Assembly: GCA_013823725.1 (NCBI GenBank)
Contig: PNMQ01000001.1
Span: 82,437 to 146,436, forward strand
DNA: 64,000 bases
Direction: 5' to 3'
Origin: Candidatus Pelagibacter sp.
GTDB lineage: Bacteria; Pseudomonadota; Alphaproteobacteria; Paracaedibacterales; CAIOTO01
A model generated the notes under the pieces. The model had not been told where the DNA came from, did no database searches, and saw only the letters and a program-made list of their open reading frames with translations. The position numbers were made by a program, and so were the translations under genes. Positions 44,572 through 53,027 of this stretch are shown here, in pieces. Numbering within the stretch: position 1 is the first letter of the stretch; each line of letters begins with the position of its first letter.

Positions 44572-45517
44572 AATTCTCTTTAAATACCTTTTCAAAATGC
44601 GGTGGTGGTGGTGCGACAAACGTCATGGATGTGCCGTCCGGTGTCCTGAATTGAATAGACCTTGCATGAAGAAAAAGATGCTTCTCAGTCTCTTTTTCTA
44701 ATCTTTCTCCGTATTTTTTGTCACCTAGAATGGGGCATCCAATATGGCTAGTATGTGCCCTCAATTGATGAGTCCTACCCGTAATAGGTTGTAATTCAAT
44801 CCATTTTAGATTTTTATCATTGATGTTTTTAATTTGTCGATAAAGAGTAATGGCTTTTTTGCCTTCTTCGTGATCGACGACCATTGTTTCGTTCAAATTG
44901 TTATATCCTGCTCTTTTGAGGAGCGGAGCATCAATTTCTCCTTTAATGTTTTTTAATTTGCCTGTCACGAAAGCCCAATATTTTTTTTGTACTTCTTTTG
45001 TCTTAAAAAGATTTGCAAAATATTGACTTGTTCTAAGATTTTTAGCAATCACGACAAGTCCAGATGTATCTTTGTCAAGGCGGTGCACTAATCTAAATGG
45101 TTCTCTGATATTGACGAAGTGCGCATACGTTTTCAGTAATAAATCGATATGATAATTTGTCTTACTACCACCTTGTGCTGCAAGTCCTGCTGGCTTGTTG
45201 AGAATTAAAAAATCATCATCATCAAAGATAATCATGCTTTCAAAAAACTCCATATCTTCTTGTTTGTAAGCAGGTAAGAACTCTATAGGTTCTTGGGGTT
45301 GACTTAAAATATTAACAATGAATTTTGACAAAGTAATGCTATCACCAGGTATTAAAGATGTGTCCGCAGCAGTTTTATGACCATTAAGTCTAATGTCTTT
45401 TGATCTTATCCATTTTTGTATAGATGTTTGGTTCAAATGGGAGATCTGACGTTTAAGGTAACGATCAAGACGAGAAGGTGTATCATTTTCAGTAATGAGA
45501 TAGTTTTGTAAAATCAT
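44546..45517 (-). CDS. rluC: 23S rRNA pseudouridine synthase, RluC type
   Basis: 323 residues. An N-terminal S4-like RNA-binding part (about 12-70: SRLDRYLKRQI, IRLNGHKTAADTSLIPGD) is followed by the RluA-family catalytic domain. The catalytic Asp lies in RLVHRLDKDTSGLVVIAKN, and GRTHQLRAHTSHIGCPILGD marks the core. This subgroup usually modifies 955/2504/2580-type sites in 23S rRNA. It is cytosolic. The last 26 bases overlap dsbB on the opposite strand. It lies 19 bases downstream of the popZ-like gene, so the two could share a transcript. Confidence 0.92.
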   Translation of the reverse strand: MILQNYLITENDTPSRLDRYLKRQISHLNQTSIQKWIRSKDIRLNGHKTAADTSLIPGDSITLSKFIVNILSQPQEPIEFLPAYKQEDMEFFESMIIFDDDDFLILNKPAGLAAQGGSKTNYHIDLLLKTYAHFVNIREPFRLVHRLDKDTSGLVVIAKNLRTSQYFANLFKTKEVQKKYWAFVTGKLKNIKGEIDAPLLKRAGYNNLNETMVVDHEEGKKAITLYRQIKNINDKNLKWIELQPITGRTHQLRAHTSHIGCPILGDKKYGERLEKETEKHLFLHARSIQFRTPDGTSMTFVAPPPPHFEKVFKENSIFWEKYD

Positions 45518-45536
45518 AAAGTCTAGGCCGATGCTT

Positions 45537-46331
45537 TTAATTGTTTCCAGTTATTTTTTTTATTTCTTTTTCGATAAGTGCTTCGACCATTGTTGGCATA
45601 TTTTGATCGATCCATGATTTTATCATGGGGATAGCCAACTGACGAAACATATCATCGATTGTGATATTGCCTGATGTTTCTTCTTTTTTAGGTGGAAGTT
45701 GTTTTTTTTGAAGCGTTTCTTCTAATTTAGAAAAAGAATGACGAACTTGTTTTTGTGTTTCTTGAGATATTATTTCTGCCTTGTAATAGTCACTCGACTG
45801 ATCTTCTTCAGGTTTTAGGGTCGTATGAAGAGGCGCCGCAACTGTTGGTTGAGGTGCTGATGTATAGTCTGTATTATTGGGTCGGGATACAGATGTATTG
45901 TAATCTGTTCTTTGGTCATTTTGCTGAGACGTTAGTCTTACCACATCTTCGTCGCGGTCTTCAGAAGGTGCTTTAAGGAACTCTTTTAAAGGTGCGGATT
46001 TTAAAATATCAGAAGAATGCATTGTTGTTGTATCTTGAAAAGATTTTTTTTCTTCCCTGTACTGTTGATTTGCAGGAACTTCATTTTTGGGTTGACGAAT
46101 CGTTACATGGTCTGATGATCGGTGTTCCTGCCCCTGAATTCTATCAGCATTTGATCCTGAATGATTCAAAGTATCCGTGTGCCCAACAGTAATATTTGAT
46201 AACGTATGAGGTTTAACAGAATCTTCGTGATGAGGATCAACATAACGTCTAATTGACGCTAATATTTCATCCATGCTCATTTCTTGTTCTGGGTTTTCAT
46301 TCGTGTCAAACATATTGTTTTTAAAATTCAT
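45537..46331 (-). CDS. PopZ-like polar organising protein (DUF2497)
   Basis: 264 residues from the ATG at 46329-46331, preceded by AGAGAG; a longer frame to 46379 is less likely. The two ends match the PopZ/DUF2497 family: near the N-terminus EQEMSMDEILASIRRYVD, and near the C-terminus IDDMFRQLAIPMIKSWIDQN followed by MPTMVEALIEKEIKKI. The middle (about 40-205) is polar, with many Gln, Ser and Asp, and likely disordered. In Caulobacter, PopZ forms a condensate at the pole that tethers the chromosome. Here the middle is longer and less acidic than usual. Its presence in a symbiont supports an alphaproteobacterial identity with kept polarity. Confidence 0.85.
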   Translation of the reverse strand: MNFKNNMFDTNENPEQEMSMDEILASIRRYVDPHHEDSVKPHTLSNITVGHTDTLNHSGSNADRIQGQEHRSSDHVTIRQPKNEVPANQQYREEKKSFQDTTTMHSSDILKSAPLKEFLKAPSEDRDEDVVRLTSQQNDQRTDYNTSVSRPNNTDYTSAPQPTVAAPLHTTLKPEEDQSSDYYKAEIISQETQKQVRHSFSKLEETLQKKQLPPKKEETSGNITIDDMFRQLAIPMIKSWIDQNMPTMVEALIEKEIKKITGNN

Positions 46332-46391
46332 TTTTTCTCTCTTCGAAATTATAGACTGAATTGTGTTTTTTTTCTTCATATTTTTTGTTTT

Positions 46392-47588
46392 TTAAAATTT
46401 TAGGCTATTTGATAGAGCTGCTGCCATTTGTTCTTCTTCTGTCATTTTAGATATGTCATATTGATTCGAGACAGTAGGCTCCATAGCAGAATTCTTTTCT
46501 GCGCATGCCTTTGCGCGTTCCCATGATGAGTCATATGTCACCACAGTATCTGCAGATGTTAAAATTTGAAAGTGACCTTCGTCATATAAAATATGGTATG
46601 TATTAGGGTTTCTAAGTTGCGTTTTCCCAAATTCTGTATTAATACAATCTGTGCATTCTGTAAATTCTTTGGTTACATCTATGACGGGATAATAGGTATT
46701 AGGTGTTACTGTTCGTCCAGTTTTTGTCCATACCAATATATTTTTACCCAATACAGGTGCCAAAAATGTGCAAAATTCGTCTGATATATATAATCTAGTG
46801 GACATGATAAAAGAAAAAGCCTGAAAGCATAGTGATCTGAATTCTCTTGTTTGGATAGTGTTTTGTGAAAAATGCGGATTTCTGCTTATTTCAACGAGCC
46901 CACTAAAAGAAGATTTTAATTTTTCTTTGATAAAGGAATTAAGATCTTTTCCAGGTGACTTAAGTTGAAGTATTTGTTTTAAAAGTTGGATGCTTCTATT
47001 TTTTTTATCAGAAATGTCTAATAATTCAATGTTAATATCGCGATTAACTGTACTGAATATGTTTTTTAGTTGTTGACCTTGTTCAGTGCCATTCAAAAAA
47101 TCATTAAGCAGACCTGCTTTGCTTAGGCGATAGGTCATTGCTAAATTAAAAACCTCAGCACTTGGATAGCACTGATATAGTCTTTGATCGTCAAAAACAT
47201 CTAAATGGGATTTTAAAATCAGTGATAATTTATAAAGTGCTGATGGGTGAAAATGGTCTCTTTTCTTTGCAATTGCCATCAATGCAAACGTTCTGTTTTT
47301 GGTGTCCCAGGGATGATTGTGATCTCTTAAACTAAAATGGGGTTCGGATATTCCAAGAGCATAAAAAAGACAATCTCCATCGCCACAAACATTGTGTACA
47401 AGAACATTTGTTCCATCACCTGTGATAGTAAATGGTTGCGGTGAATACCCTTGAACATTAGATACATTTATAGGGCGATGTATAATAATGGATGTTTCAG
47501 GATTTGTAGTTAGATCAAATGGAGTTGTAGAGCTATGGCATAAGTTAAAGCTTTGCAGAAATAAGGAAAAGAGGATAAATTTTTTCAT
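46392..47588 (-). CDS. Exported OTU-type cysteine protease with C-terminal UIM
   Basis: 398 residues. A signal peptide (MKKFILFSLFLQSFNLCHSS) is followed by an OTU-like catalytic domain: VCGDGDCLFYALGI holds the Asp and the nucleophile Cys73, and YHILYDEGHFQIL holds the likely His339. Between them a long helical insert (about 110-270) is larger than in minimal OTU domains. The last 17 residues (KMTEEEQMAAALSNSLKF) match the ubiquitin-interacting motif: acidic run, hydrophobic, Ala, then Ser three residues later. The pairing of an OTU protease with a UIM is a eukaryote-like deubiquitinase design; bacteria have no ubiquitin, so the likely target is the host. No ribosome site at the ATG. Cys73 and His339 are read by pattern, not by alignment. 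Confidence 0.8.
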   Translation of the reverse strand: MKKFILFSLFLQSFNLCHSSTTPFDLTTNPETSIIIHRPINVSNVQGYSPQPFTITGDGTNVLVHNVCGDGDCLFYALGISEPHFSLRDHNHPWDTKNRTFALMAIAKKRDHFHPSALYKLSLILKSHLDVFDDQRLYQCYPSAEVFNLAMTYRLSKAGLLNDFLNGTEQGQQLKNIFSTVNRDINIELLDISDKKNRSIQLLKQILQLKSPGKDLNSFIKEKLKSSFSGLVEISRNPHFSQNTIQTREFRSLCFQAFSFIMSTRLYISDEFCTFLAPVLGKNILVWTKTGRTVTPNTYYPVIDVTKEFTECTDCINTEFGKTQLRNPNTYHILYDEGHFQILTSADTVVTYDSSWERAKACAEKNSAMEPTVSNQYDISKMTEEEQMAAALSNSLKF

Positions 47589-47733
47589 GAACTGACAACT
47601 ATAGAAATGCTTTCATAATTGTATATTACATTAACATTAATATTTATTCAATATATTTTAAAAAATTAACTTAATATTATATTTTTATTGATATTAATCA
47701 TTTGATATCTCCATATTAAAAACGAACAATTTT

Positions 47734-47776
47734 AAAATCAAGAAAGTATGTTTTTTTTTAAACCTTTCTTGATTTT
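47734..47776. promoter_or_regulatory. Perfect 13-bp inverted repeat between divergent genes
   Basis: Positions 47734-47746 pair fully with 47764-47776, spacer 17 bases containing nine Ts and AAAC. It lies between the exported OTU gene (minus) and hpf (plus). It could be an operator for either or a leader hairpin of hpf. Confidence 0.45.
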
Positions 47777-47853
47777 CGTTTTGTATGAACCTATCCTTTA
47801 TAGAGGGAGATTATTTAAACTCCGAGCAATGCAAATAGAAAGGTATATTATTT

Positions 47854-48423
47854 ATGGCAATTGTAATTTCAGGAAAGCAAATGGATCTAGGTGAAAGCTT
47901 AAGAAGCCATATCGAAAACGATATTACAACAACTGTCAGTCGCTATATTGATGGAGACATTGATGCTACAGTTACAGTATCTAAAGATACTCATGCATTT
48001 AGGACAGATATACAAATTCATGTAGGTAAGCATATCGATGTGCATGCAAATGGCAATGATGCTGATGCACATAAAAGTGTTGAAGTTGCTTTAAGCAAGT
48101 TGGATGCGCAAATTCGTCGTTATAAGACACGTCTTCTCAATATGCGTCGCAAAAAAGATGACCATAGTAAAATTGTTGAAACAGTTCAGAAATTTATCGT
48201 ACAACGACAAGAAGAAGATAACGTAGAAGATAATCCTCTTGTGATAGCAGAAGTGCCTAAAGAAATTTTAACACTTACTGTTGGTGACGCTGTTATGAAA
48301 ATGGATTTATCCGAATATCCTGTTTTGGTGTTTAAAAATGCAGCAAATGATCAGATCAACGTTGTATATAAAAGACCTGATAACAACATAGGGTGGATAG
48401 ATCCAAGTTTGAAATTGTCATAA
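47854..48423 (+). CDS. hpf: Ribosome hibernation-promoting factor, long form
   Basis: 189 residues. An N-terminal S30AE domain (1-105: VISGKQMDLGESLRSHIE, FRTDIQIHVGKHIDVHANGN, DAHKSVEVALSKLDAQIRRYK) is joined by a linker to a C-terminal dimerising domain (about 130-189: MKMDLSEYPVLVFKNAANDQ, INVVYKRPDNNIGWIDP). The long form pairs 70S ribosomes into inactive 100S dimers in slow growth. AAAGG lies about 10 bases before the ATG. The gene is followed after 40 bases by pepA with its own ribosome site. The upstream inverted repeat may tie its expression to stress. Confidence 0.93.
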   Translation: MAIVISGKQMDLGESLRSHIENDITTTVSRYIDGDIDATVTVSKDTHAFRTDIQIHVGKHIDVHANGNDADAHKSVEVALSKLDAQIRRYKTRLLNMRRKKDDHSKIVETVQKFIVQRQEEDNVEDNPLVIAEVPKEILTLTVGDAVMKMDLSEYPVLVFKNAANDQINVVYKRPDNNIGWIDPSLKLS

Positions 48424-48463
48424 ATAATAATTCCTAAAATAAACACAATTAAAAGAGGTTTTC

Positions 48464-49948
48464 ATGGATATTCAATTCATAAAACATACAGAAAATTGGA
48501 GCACTGAAAAAGGTGTTCTGGTGCGCGGAATGTATGAAGACAGGCAATTTTTGGATGCTGTTCATCCAATGAACGAAAAGCATAAAAGCTATATTGAAAA
48601 AACGTTAGAGTTTTCAAAATTTAAGGGAAAAAAGGGTGAAGTTTTCTCTTTATGGTGCCCTTATGAAGAAACGGTTACTCAAGTTTTTTTAGTTGGATTA
48701 GGGAAAAAAGAATCTGTAGCTTTAAAAGACATAGAGGAAGCTGGTGGTCATCTTATGGCGGCATTGATGTCGCATAAGTGTGAACAGGTTAACATCAACC
48801 TTGATGGTATCGCTTATGGTGATGAAGGTGTTGCTTGTTTTGCAAGTGGTATGGATTTGCGCGTCTGGCAATTTGATAAATATAAAACAAAAGATAAACC
48901 TGATCAGGGGCCTCAAAAAATTATCTTAAAATCTGAAGATGTTGATGTTGTGCAAAAAGCATTTGATCGTCGTCATGCCGTAAACTTAGGTAATTTTTTG
49001 ACCCGTGAAGTGATATCTGAGCCGCCTAATGTTCTTTATCCTGAATCGATGGCTGAAATAGCTAAATCTTTATCAACTTTAGGTTTAGAAGTTGAAGTTT
49101 TGGGTGAATCCGAAATGAAAAAGCTTGGAATGAACGCGCTATTAGGTGTAGGGCAAGGCAGCGAAAAAGAATCAAAACTCATTGTTATTCAATGGAAGGG
49201 TAATCCTAATTCGGATGAAAAAATTGCTTTTGTTGGAAAAGGTGTGACTTTTGACACGGGTGGAATCTCAATTAAACCATCGAATAACATGGAAGACATG
49301 AAATACGATATGGGTGGTTCTGGTGTTGTGTTAGGTTTGATGAAAGCCCTAGCCACACGCAAAGCCAAAGTTAATGTTGTGGGTGTAATGGGAATGGCTG
49401 AAAATATGCCATCTGGTTCTGCACAACGTCCTGCCGATGTTGTAACATCTATGTCTGGCCAAACGATTGAGGTGATTAATACAGATGCAGAAGGCCGTTT
49501 GGTCTTGGCTGATGCCCTGTGGTACACACAAGATCGTTTTAAACCTAAAGCAATGATTGATTTGGCAACGCTAACAGGTGCTATTGTCGTGGCTATTGGG
49601 CACGAATATGCTGGATTGTTTTCAAACAATGATCAATTGGCTCAGCAAATAACTGACGTAGGTTGTGAAGTTGGCGAACAAGTGTGGCGCTTTCCAATGG
49701 GACCACAATATGACCGAGACATCAATTCTGATATTGCAGATGTGAAAAACGTAGGTTCTGGCAGAGGTGCTGGCAGTATTACAGCTGCTCAATTTTTAGA
49801 GCGTTTTGTGAATAAAACACCTTGGGTTCACTTGGATATTGCTGGTGTTGCATGGGAAAAGAAAGCTAAACCTTTGACAGGGAAAGGTGCCACAGGATTT
49901 GGTGTTAGATTACTTGATCGCTTTATTGAAAAATATTACGAAGCCTAA
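48464..49948 (+). CDS. pepA: Leucyl aminopeptidase (M17)
   Basis: 494 residues, the usual length. The M17 catalytic domain holds GKGVTFDTGGISIKPS with the catalytic Lys and first metal Asp, YDMGGSGVVLGLMKAL, and NTDAEGRLVLADALWY with the metal Asp/Glu and catalytic Arg. It cleaves N-terminal residues from peptides in the cytosol using two metal ions, as a hexamer, and in some bacteria also binds DNA. The ATG follows AAGAGG. A terminator-like hairpin follows the gene. It helps use host-derived peptides, which fits a symbiont that imports nutrients, though this is inference. Confidence 0.96.
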   Translation: MDIQFIKHTENWSTEKGVLVRGMYEDRQFLDAVHPMNEKHKSYIEKTLEFSKFKGKKGEVFSLWCPYEETVTQVFLVGLGKKESVALKDIEEAGGHLMAALMSHKCEQVNINLDGIAYGDEGVACFASGMDLRVWQFDKYKTKDKPDQGPQKIILKSEDVDVVQKAFDRRHAVNLGNFLTREVISEPPNVLYPESMAEIAKSLSTLGLEVEVLGESEMKKLGMNALLGVGQGSEKESKLIVIQWKGNPNSDEKIAFVGKGVTFDTGGISIKPSNNMEDMKYDMGGSGVVLGLMKALATRKAKVNVVGVMGMAENMPSGSAQRPADVVTSMSGQTIEVINTDAEGRLVLADALWYTQDRFKPKAMIDLATLTGAIVVAIGHEYAGLFSNNDQLAQQITDVGCEVGEQVWRFPMGPQYDRDINSDIADVKNVGSGRGAGSITAAQFLERFVNKTPWVHLDIAGVAWEKKAKPLTGKGATGFGVRLLDRFIEKYYEA

Positions 49949-49972
49949 GTATTTCTAGCTTAATACTTTTGA

Positions 49973-50012
49973 AATGCTGTGTTTGTTATATCAATGGACG
50001 CAGCATTTTTTC
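49973..50012 (+). terminator. Probable terminator of pepA
   Basis: A 7-bp stem (49973-49979 with 50001-50007, AATGCTG/CAGCATT), long loop and six Ts after it. The loop of about 21 bases is larger than typical. Nothing else is seen in 50013-50230. Confidence 0.6.
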
Positions 50013-50230
50013 TTAGCAAATGATGGAGTGGTATCATCCGGTTTTAATTTGATTAATTTTAGCTTCAAACCGAATGGATAAACTTTTGAAAATGATTTGT
50101 TGTTCCTGGAGAAATGGAGTTTGAATCACTAGTACTATCAAGCTGTTGATAGTACCCTAGTTTATTAAATGATTATAAATTTGTAAATATTGCAATAATA
50201 AGTTAAAGTATATTTAGGTAATTCTTACTG

Positions 50231-50713
50231 TTGGAGTCTTATATCTTGGGAAGTTTCTTGCATTTTTTTACTATCGCTATCTCTCTTGTGCTTGTGTGTT
50301 CAATTATTTACAGGATGTGTAAGCACAATTTATCTGTGAAAGATTCTTGCGATTATTCAATATACGTAGGGCCTCATGAATCACATATAATGGATTTTCC
50401 TTCATTAGATAATCATAATTTACCTTTGAAAGTTGAGCAGATATTAAATGAAATTTTCGATTTAAGCACAGGAGAAGGCTTTATTACTGTGTCGGACAAA
50501 AAAAGTGAATTTTTCATTCAAGCCAAACTTGTTTTGGACGATCAAGGTGATAAAAAATTCTGGATTGAATATCGCCCTTCTGCAAAAGAAATTTTATTTA
50601 GAAAAGTTAAGCTATGCGATTTAGCAGAAGCAGTTGACGTTTTTGCTACATTTTTAAAATATAAAGAAGAAGCCTTTGTTTCTGAGGAATGGCTGGATAC
50701 AGGTTTTCTATAG
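50231..50713 (+). CDS. Single-pass membrane protein of unknown function
   Basis: 160 residues if read from the TTG at 50231. A TTG at 50246 has GGAG 9 bases upstream and may be the true start, giving 155 residues. A single hydrophobic segment (FTIAISLVLVCSIIYRM) near the N-terminus anchors it, with the rest a soluble mixed alpha/beta domain (FITVSDKKSEFFIQAKLVLD, KKFWIEYRPSAKEILFRKV). No family recognised. The absence of an ATG start and the AT-rich surroundings leave some doubt, but the frame is open, codon use resembles its neighbours, and it is not the shadow of another gene. Confidence 0.5.
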   Translation: MESYILGSFLHFFTIAISLVLVCSIIYRMCKHNLSVKDSCDYSIYVGPHESHIMDFPSLDNHNLPLKVEQILNEIFDLSTGEGFITVSDKKSEFFIQAKLVLDDQGDKKFWIEYRPSAKEILFRKVKLCDLAEAVDVFATFLKYKEEAFVSEEWLDTGFL

Positions 50714-51069
50714 TGTTAATTTCTTTGATGTGTTTTTTAAATAAGCATCATCAAATTATTGACGTATGATCAGATACAATATATAAGTTTGTTTCATACC
50801 TTGATAAATTAGATTTTAAACGCTAAATAGCTTCTTTGAATATTATTATTTCAAGTCATTATAGGGCGTGCAATACTCTACGTGTGCTTACTAGCATTAT
50901 TCCATGAACATGAATAGGACTGTAATTTTTGTTTATGGCAGCTTTTGATGATTATGCTATAGATGGTAATAGTTTTGCGTGTTATATGTCACAATCTGAT
51001 ATTTTGAATCATTCCGAAAATAATGGAGCCAAAGATCATATATTAAGTTAATTAAAAAATGGATAGAAA
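50714..51069. other. 356-base gene-poor stretch
   Basis: I see no strong promoter, RNA gene or repeat. A short open frame at 50935-51051 (38 codons, MAAFDDYAIDGNSFACYM at its start) has no ribosome site and no recognisable product; it may be a gene fragment. Confidence 0.4.
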
Positions 51070-51930
51070 ATGAAGATCTGTAATATGAAAAAATTTATTC
51101 TCAGTTTTTGTGCAGCTATAAAATGTTTGGCCAGTACAGAAGGAGTTGATGCGTTGGATGTTAATCCATTATCTGTGTCTATGCTGGTGTGCAATAAAGA
51201 AATGCAGGTAGAGTACATAGAAGGGGATTGTTATAAACGATATTCTCCGTGTTCAACTTTTAAATTCCCTTTAGCTATTATGGGGTTTAATTCGGGTATA
51301 TTGCAAACTGAAGAAGAGCCAGCATGGGTAAGTAGCCCCGATCATGAAATATTTTTGGAGTCATGGAGATGTCTTCAAACTCCGCATTCATGGATACAAA
51401 ATAGTGTGGTTTGGTATTCTCAAGAATTGACACAGATGTTGGGTTTTGAAAAAATCAATGAATATATCCATCAATGGAATTACGGTAATAAAGATGTGTC
51501 AGGAACTCCTGGGATGAACGATGGATTAACGCATAGCTGGCTGAATTCATCGCTACAAATTTCTACCAAAGAACAGATTTTATTTATTCATAAGTTTATC
51601 AATTCTGAATTGCTTATATCGTCAGAAACATGGCAAAAAATTGAAAATATAATGTATGTAGGAGATGTTGAAGATTGGGAAATTTTTGGTAAAACAGGTG
51701 GTTCAGGAAAATATGAGGATGAAAAATATCCTGATATCCTTTTGCAACACGGTTGGTTTATAGGATGGTGCACAAAAGAAATGGGTGGAAGTTTAATGTT
51801 TCGATCATTTGCAATACACATAATTGAGCAATACAACGAAGATAAAAAACCAGGAATCCACGCCAAAGAAATAATGATGAAGAAGATTCACGAATTGGTA
51901 TACGTTAATAGAATGCGGTCGAAAGATTAA
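51070..51930 (+). CDS. Class D beta-lactamase-like exported protein
   Basis: 286 residues. The class D (OXA) motif set is present in order: Ser62-x-x-Lys65 in PCSTFKFPLAIMGF, SVVWYSQEL (Ser112-x-Val), YGN at about 138-140, Trp157 in LTHSWLNSSLQIS, and KTG at 208-210 in FGKTGGSGKY. All the residues that make the carboxylated-Lys machinery are there. A short N-terminal hydrophobic stretch (KKFILSFCAAIKCLAS) should be the export signal. Class D enzymes hydrolyse beta-lactams in the periplasm; related proteins sense them (BlaR type) but lack this layout. In a symbiont it may defend against antibiotics or act on peptidoglycan fragments. No mobile element is next to it. Confidence 0.88.
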   Translation: MKICNMKKFILSFCAAIKCLASTEGVDALDVNPLSVSMLVCNKEMQVEYIEGDCYKRYSPCSTFKFPLAIMGFNSGILQTEEEPAWVSSPDHEIFLESWRCLQTPHSWIQNSVVWYSQELTQMLGFEKINEYIHQWNYGNKDVSGTPGMNDGLTHSWLNSSLQISTKEQILFIHKFINSELLISSETWQKIENIMYVGDVEDWEIFGKTGGSGKYEDEKYPDILLQHGWFIGWCTKEMGGSLMFRSFAIHIIEQYNEDKKPGIHAKEIMMKKIHELVYVNRMRSKD

Positions 51931-52080
51931 GTTGCACAGATTTTTGAAAAGGTGACAATTGTTGTATGGGTAAAAATTTACCTAAAAAACTAATAAAACA
52001 AACTGTTTAGTTGAAAATAGTAGACAAACACGATAAAGTGTTATATAAAGAAGATTAGTACTTTAAGATTTTTTCTTTAA

Positions 52081-52156
52081 AGGAGTGTAGTTCAATTGGT
52101 AGAGCGTCGGTCTCCAAAACCGAAAGTTGGGGGTTCGAGCCCCTCCACTCCTGCCA
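52081..52156 (+). tRNA. tRNA-Trp (anticodon CCA)
   Basis: 76 bases with a full cloverleaf. The acceptor stem is AGGAGTG with CACTCCT, the anticodon loop holds CCA at 52114-52116, the T loop reads GGTTCGAGCC, and the gene carries its own 3' CCA (52154-52156). It precedes secE, as in many bacteria, but no tuf gene lies upstream in this window. Confidence 0.97.
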
Positions 52157-52196
52157 AATTTTAAAGTATTGAGGCTCTCAAAATAGGGATAAAAGA

Positions 52197-52382
52197 ATGC
52201 AAAAAATAGTGAATTTTTTTCGAGAAGTCATGTCTGAAAAGGCGAAAATTTCTTGGCCAGGGCGTAAAGAAACTGCCTTAACAACATTGTTTGTTTTTAT
52301 TTTTTGCGCAATTGCATCTGTATATTTTTTGATTGTTGATCAATCTGTTATCAAACTTCTTGAATTTATTAGAGGATTATAA
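52197..52382 (+). CDS. secE: Preprotein translocase subunit SecE
   Basis: 61 residues, the short single-span form usual in alphaproteobacteria. The amphipathic helix (FFREVMSEKAKISWPGRKE) is followed by the membrane segment (TTLFVFIFCAIASVYFLIV). SecE clamps SecY in the export channel, which matters here because so many genes in the window encode Sec-dependent proteins. The ATG follows AGGGAT. The stop is 2 bases before the nusG start, so the two are co-translated. Position between tRNA-Trp and nusG is the standard bacterial order. Confidence 0.95.
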   Translation: MQKIVNFFREVMSEKAKISWPGRKETALTTLFVFIFCAIASVYFLIVDQSVIKLLEFIRGL

Positions 52383-52384
52383 TT

Positions 52385-52948
52385 GTGAGCGTTGTGGAAA
52401 ACCAAGTTGTAGCTTCTTCAAAAAGCAGATGGTATGTAGTAAACGTTTATTCCGGTCTTGAAAAGAAATTTATTCAGTCCTTACAAGAAGGTGCTGAAAA
52501 AAAGAATCTGTCCGATTTTTTTGACGAATTTTTAGTTCCAACAGAAGAAGTTGTTGAAATAAAAAATGGTATTAAAGTTGTTAAAGAAAAACAATATTTT
52601 CCAGGCTATGTTCTTATAAAAATGGAGCTTAATGACCAGATTTGGCAGCTTGTCAGTAACACGCCACGCTTTTCAAGCTTTTTAGGTGCTAATGGAAAGC
52701 CGGCTCCAATAAGTGAGCGAGAAGTAAAAAGAATTATGAAGCAGGTAGAAGAGTCAATCGAAAAACCTCGACATTCTCTTGTATTTGAAATTGGTGAGCA
52801 AGTTCGAGTATGTGAAGGACCATTTGCGACATTTACAGGTATGGTAGACGAAGTTGATACGGAAAAATCACGCGTAAAGGTTGCTGTGATGATTTTTGGA
52901 AGATCTACGCCTGTGGAGCTCGATTTTTCTCAAGTAGAAAAAATGTAG
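52385..52948 (+). CDS. nusG: Transcription elongation/termination factor NusG
   Basis: 187 residues, starting with GTG at 52385 and AGAGGA 8 bases upstream. The NGN domain (about 15-120: RWYVVNVYSGLEKKFIQSL, EKQYFPGYVLIKMELND, SNTPRFSSFLG) binds the RNA polymerase clamp, and the KOW domain (about 135-187: EQVRVCEGPFATFTGMVDEV) contacts Rho or ribosomal S10. Normal length and complete motifs. It is in an operon with secE upstream and rplK downstream; a spacer of about 80 bases before rplK may hold a promoter. Confidence 0.96.
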   Translation: MSVVENQVVASSKSRWYVVNVYSGLEKKFIQSLQEGAEKKNLSDFFDEFLVPTEEVVEIKNGIKVVKEKQYFPGYVLIKMELNDQIWQLVSNTPRFSSFLGANGKPAPISEREVKRIMKQVEESIEKPRHSLVFEIGEQVRVCEGPFATFTGMVDEVDTEKSRVKVAVMIFGRSTPVELDFSQVEKM

Positions 52949-53027
52949 CTCTAAAAAAAGATACTATGGAAGGCTATGCTAGGGCCGAACCATGGTAATG
53001 TTAATTGCTAGCAAAAAAGGAAATAAA

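Noticed and set aside
49189-49629. 146-codon minus-strand frame
   Set aside because: Shadow of the conserved catalytic part of pepA.
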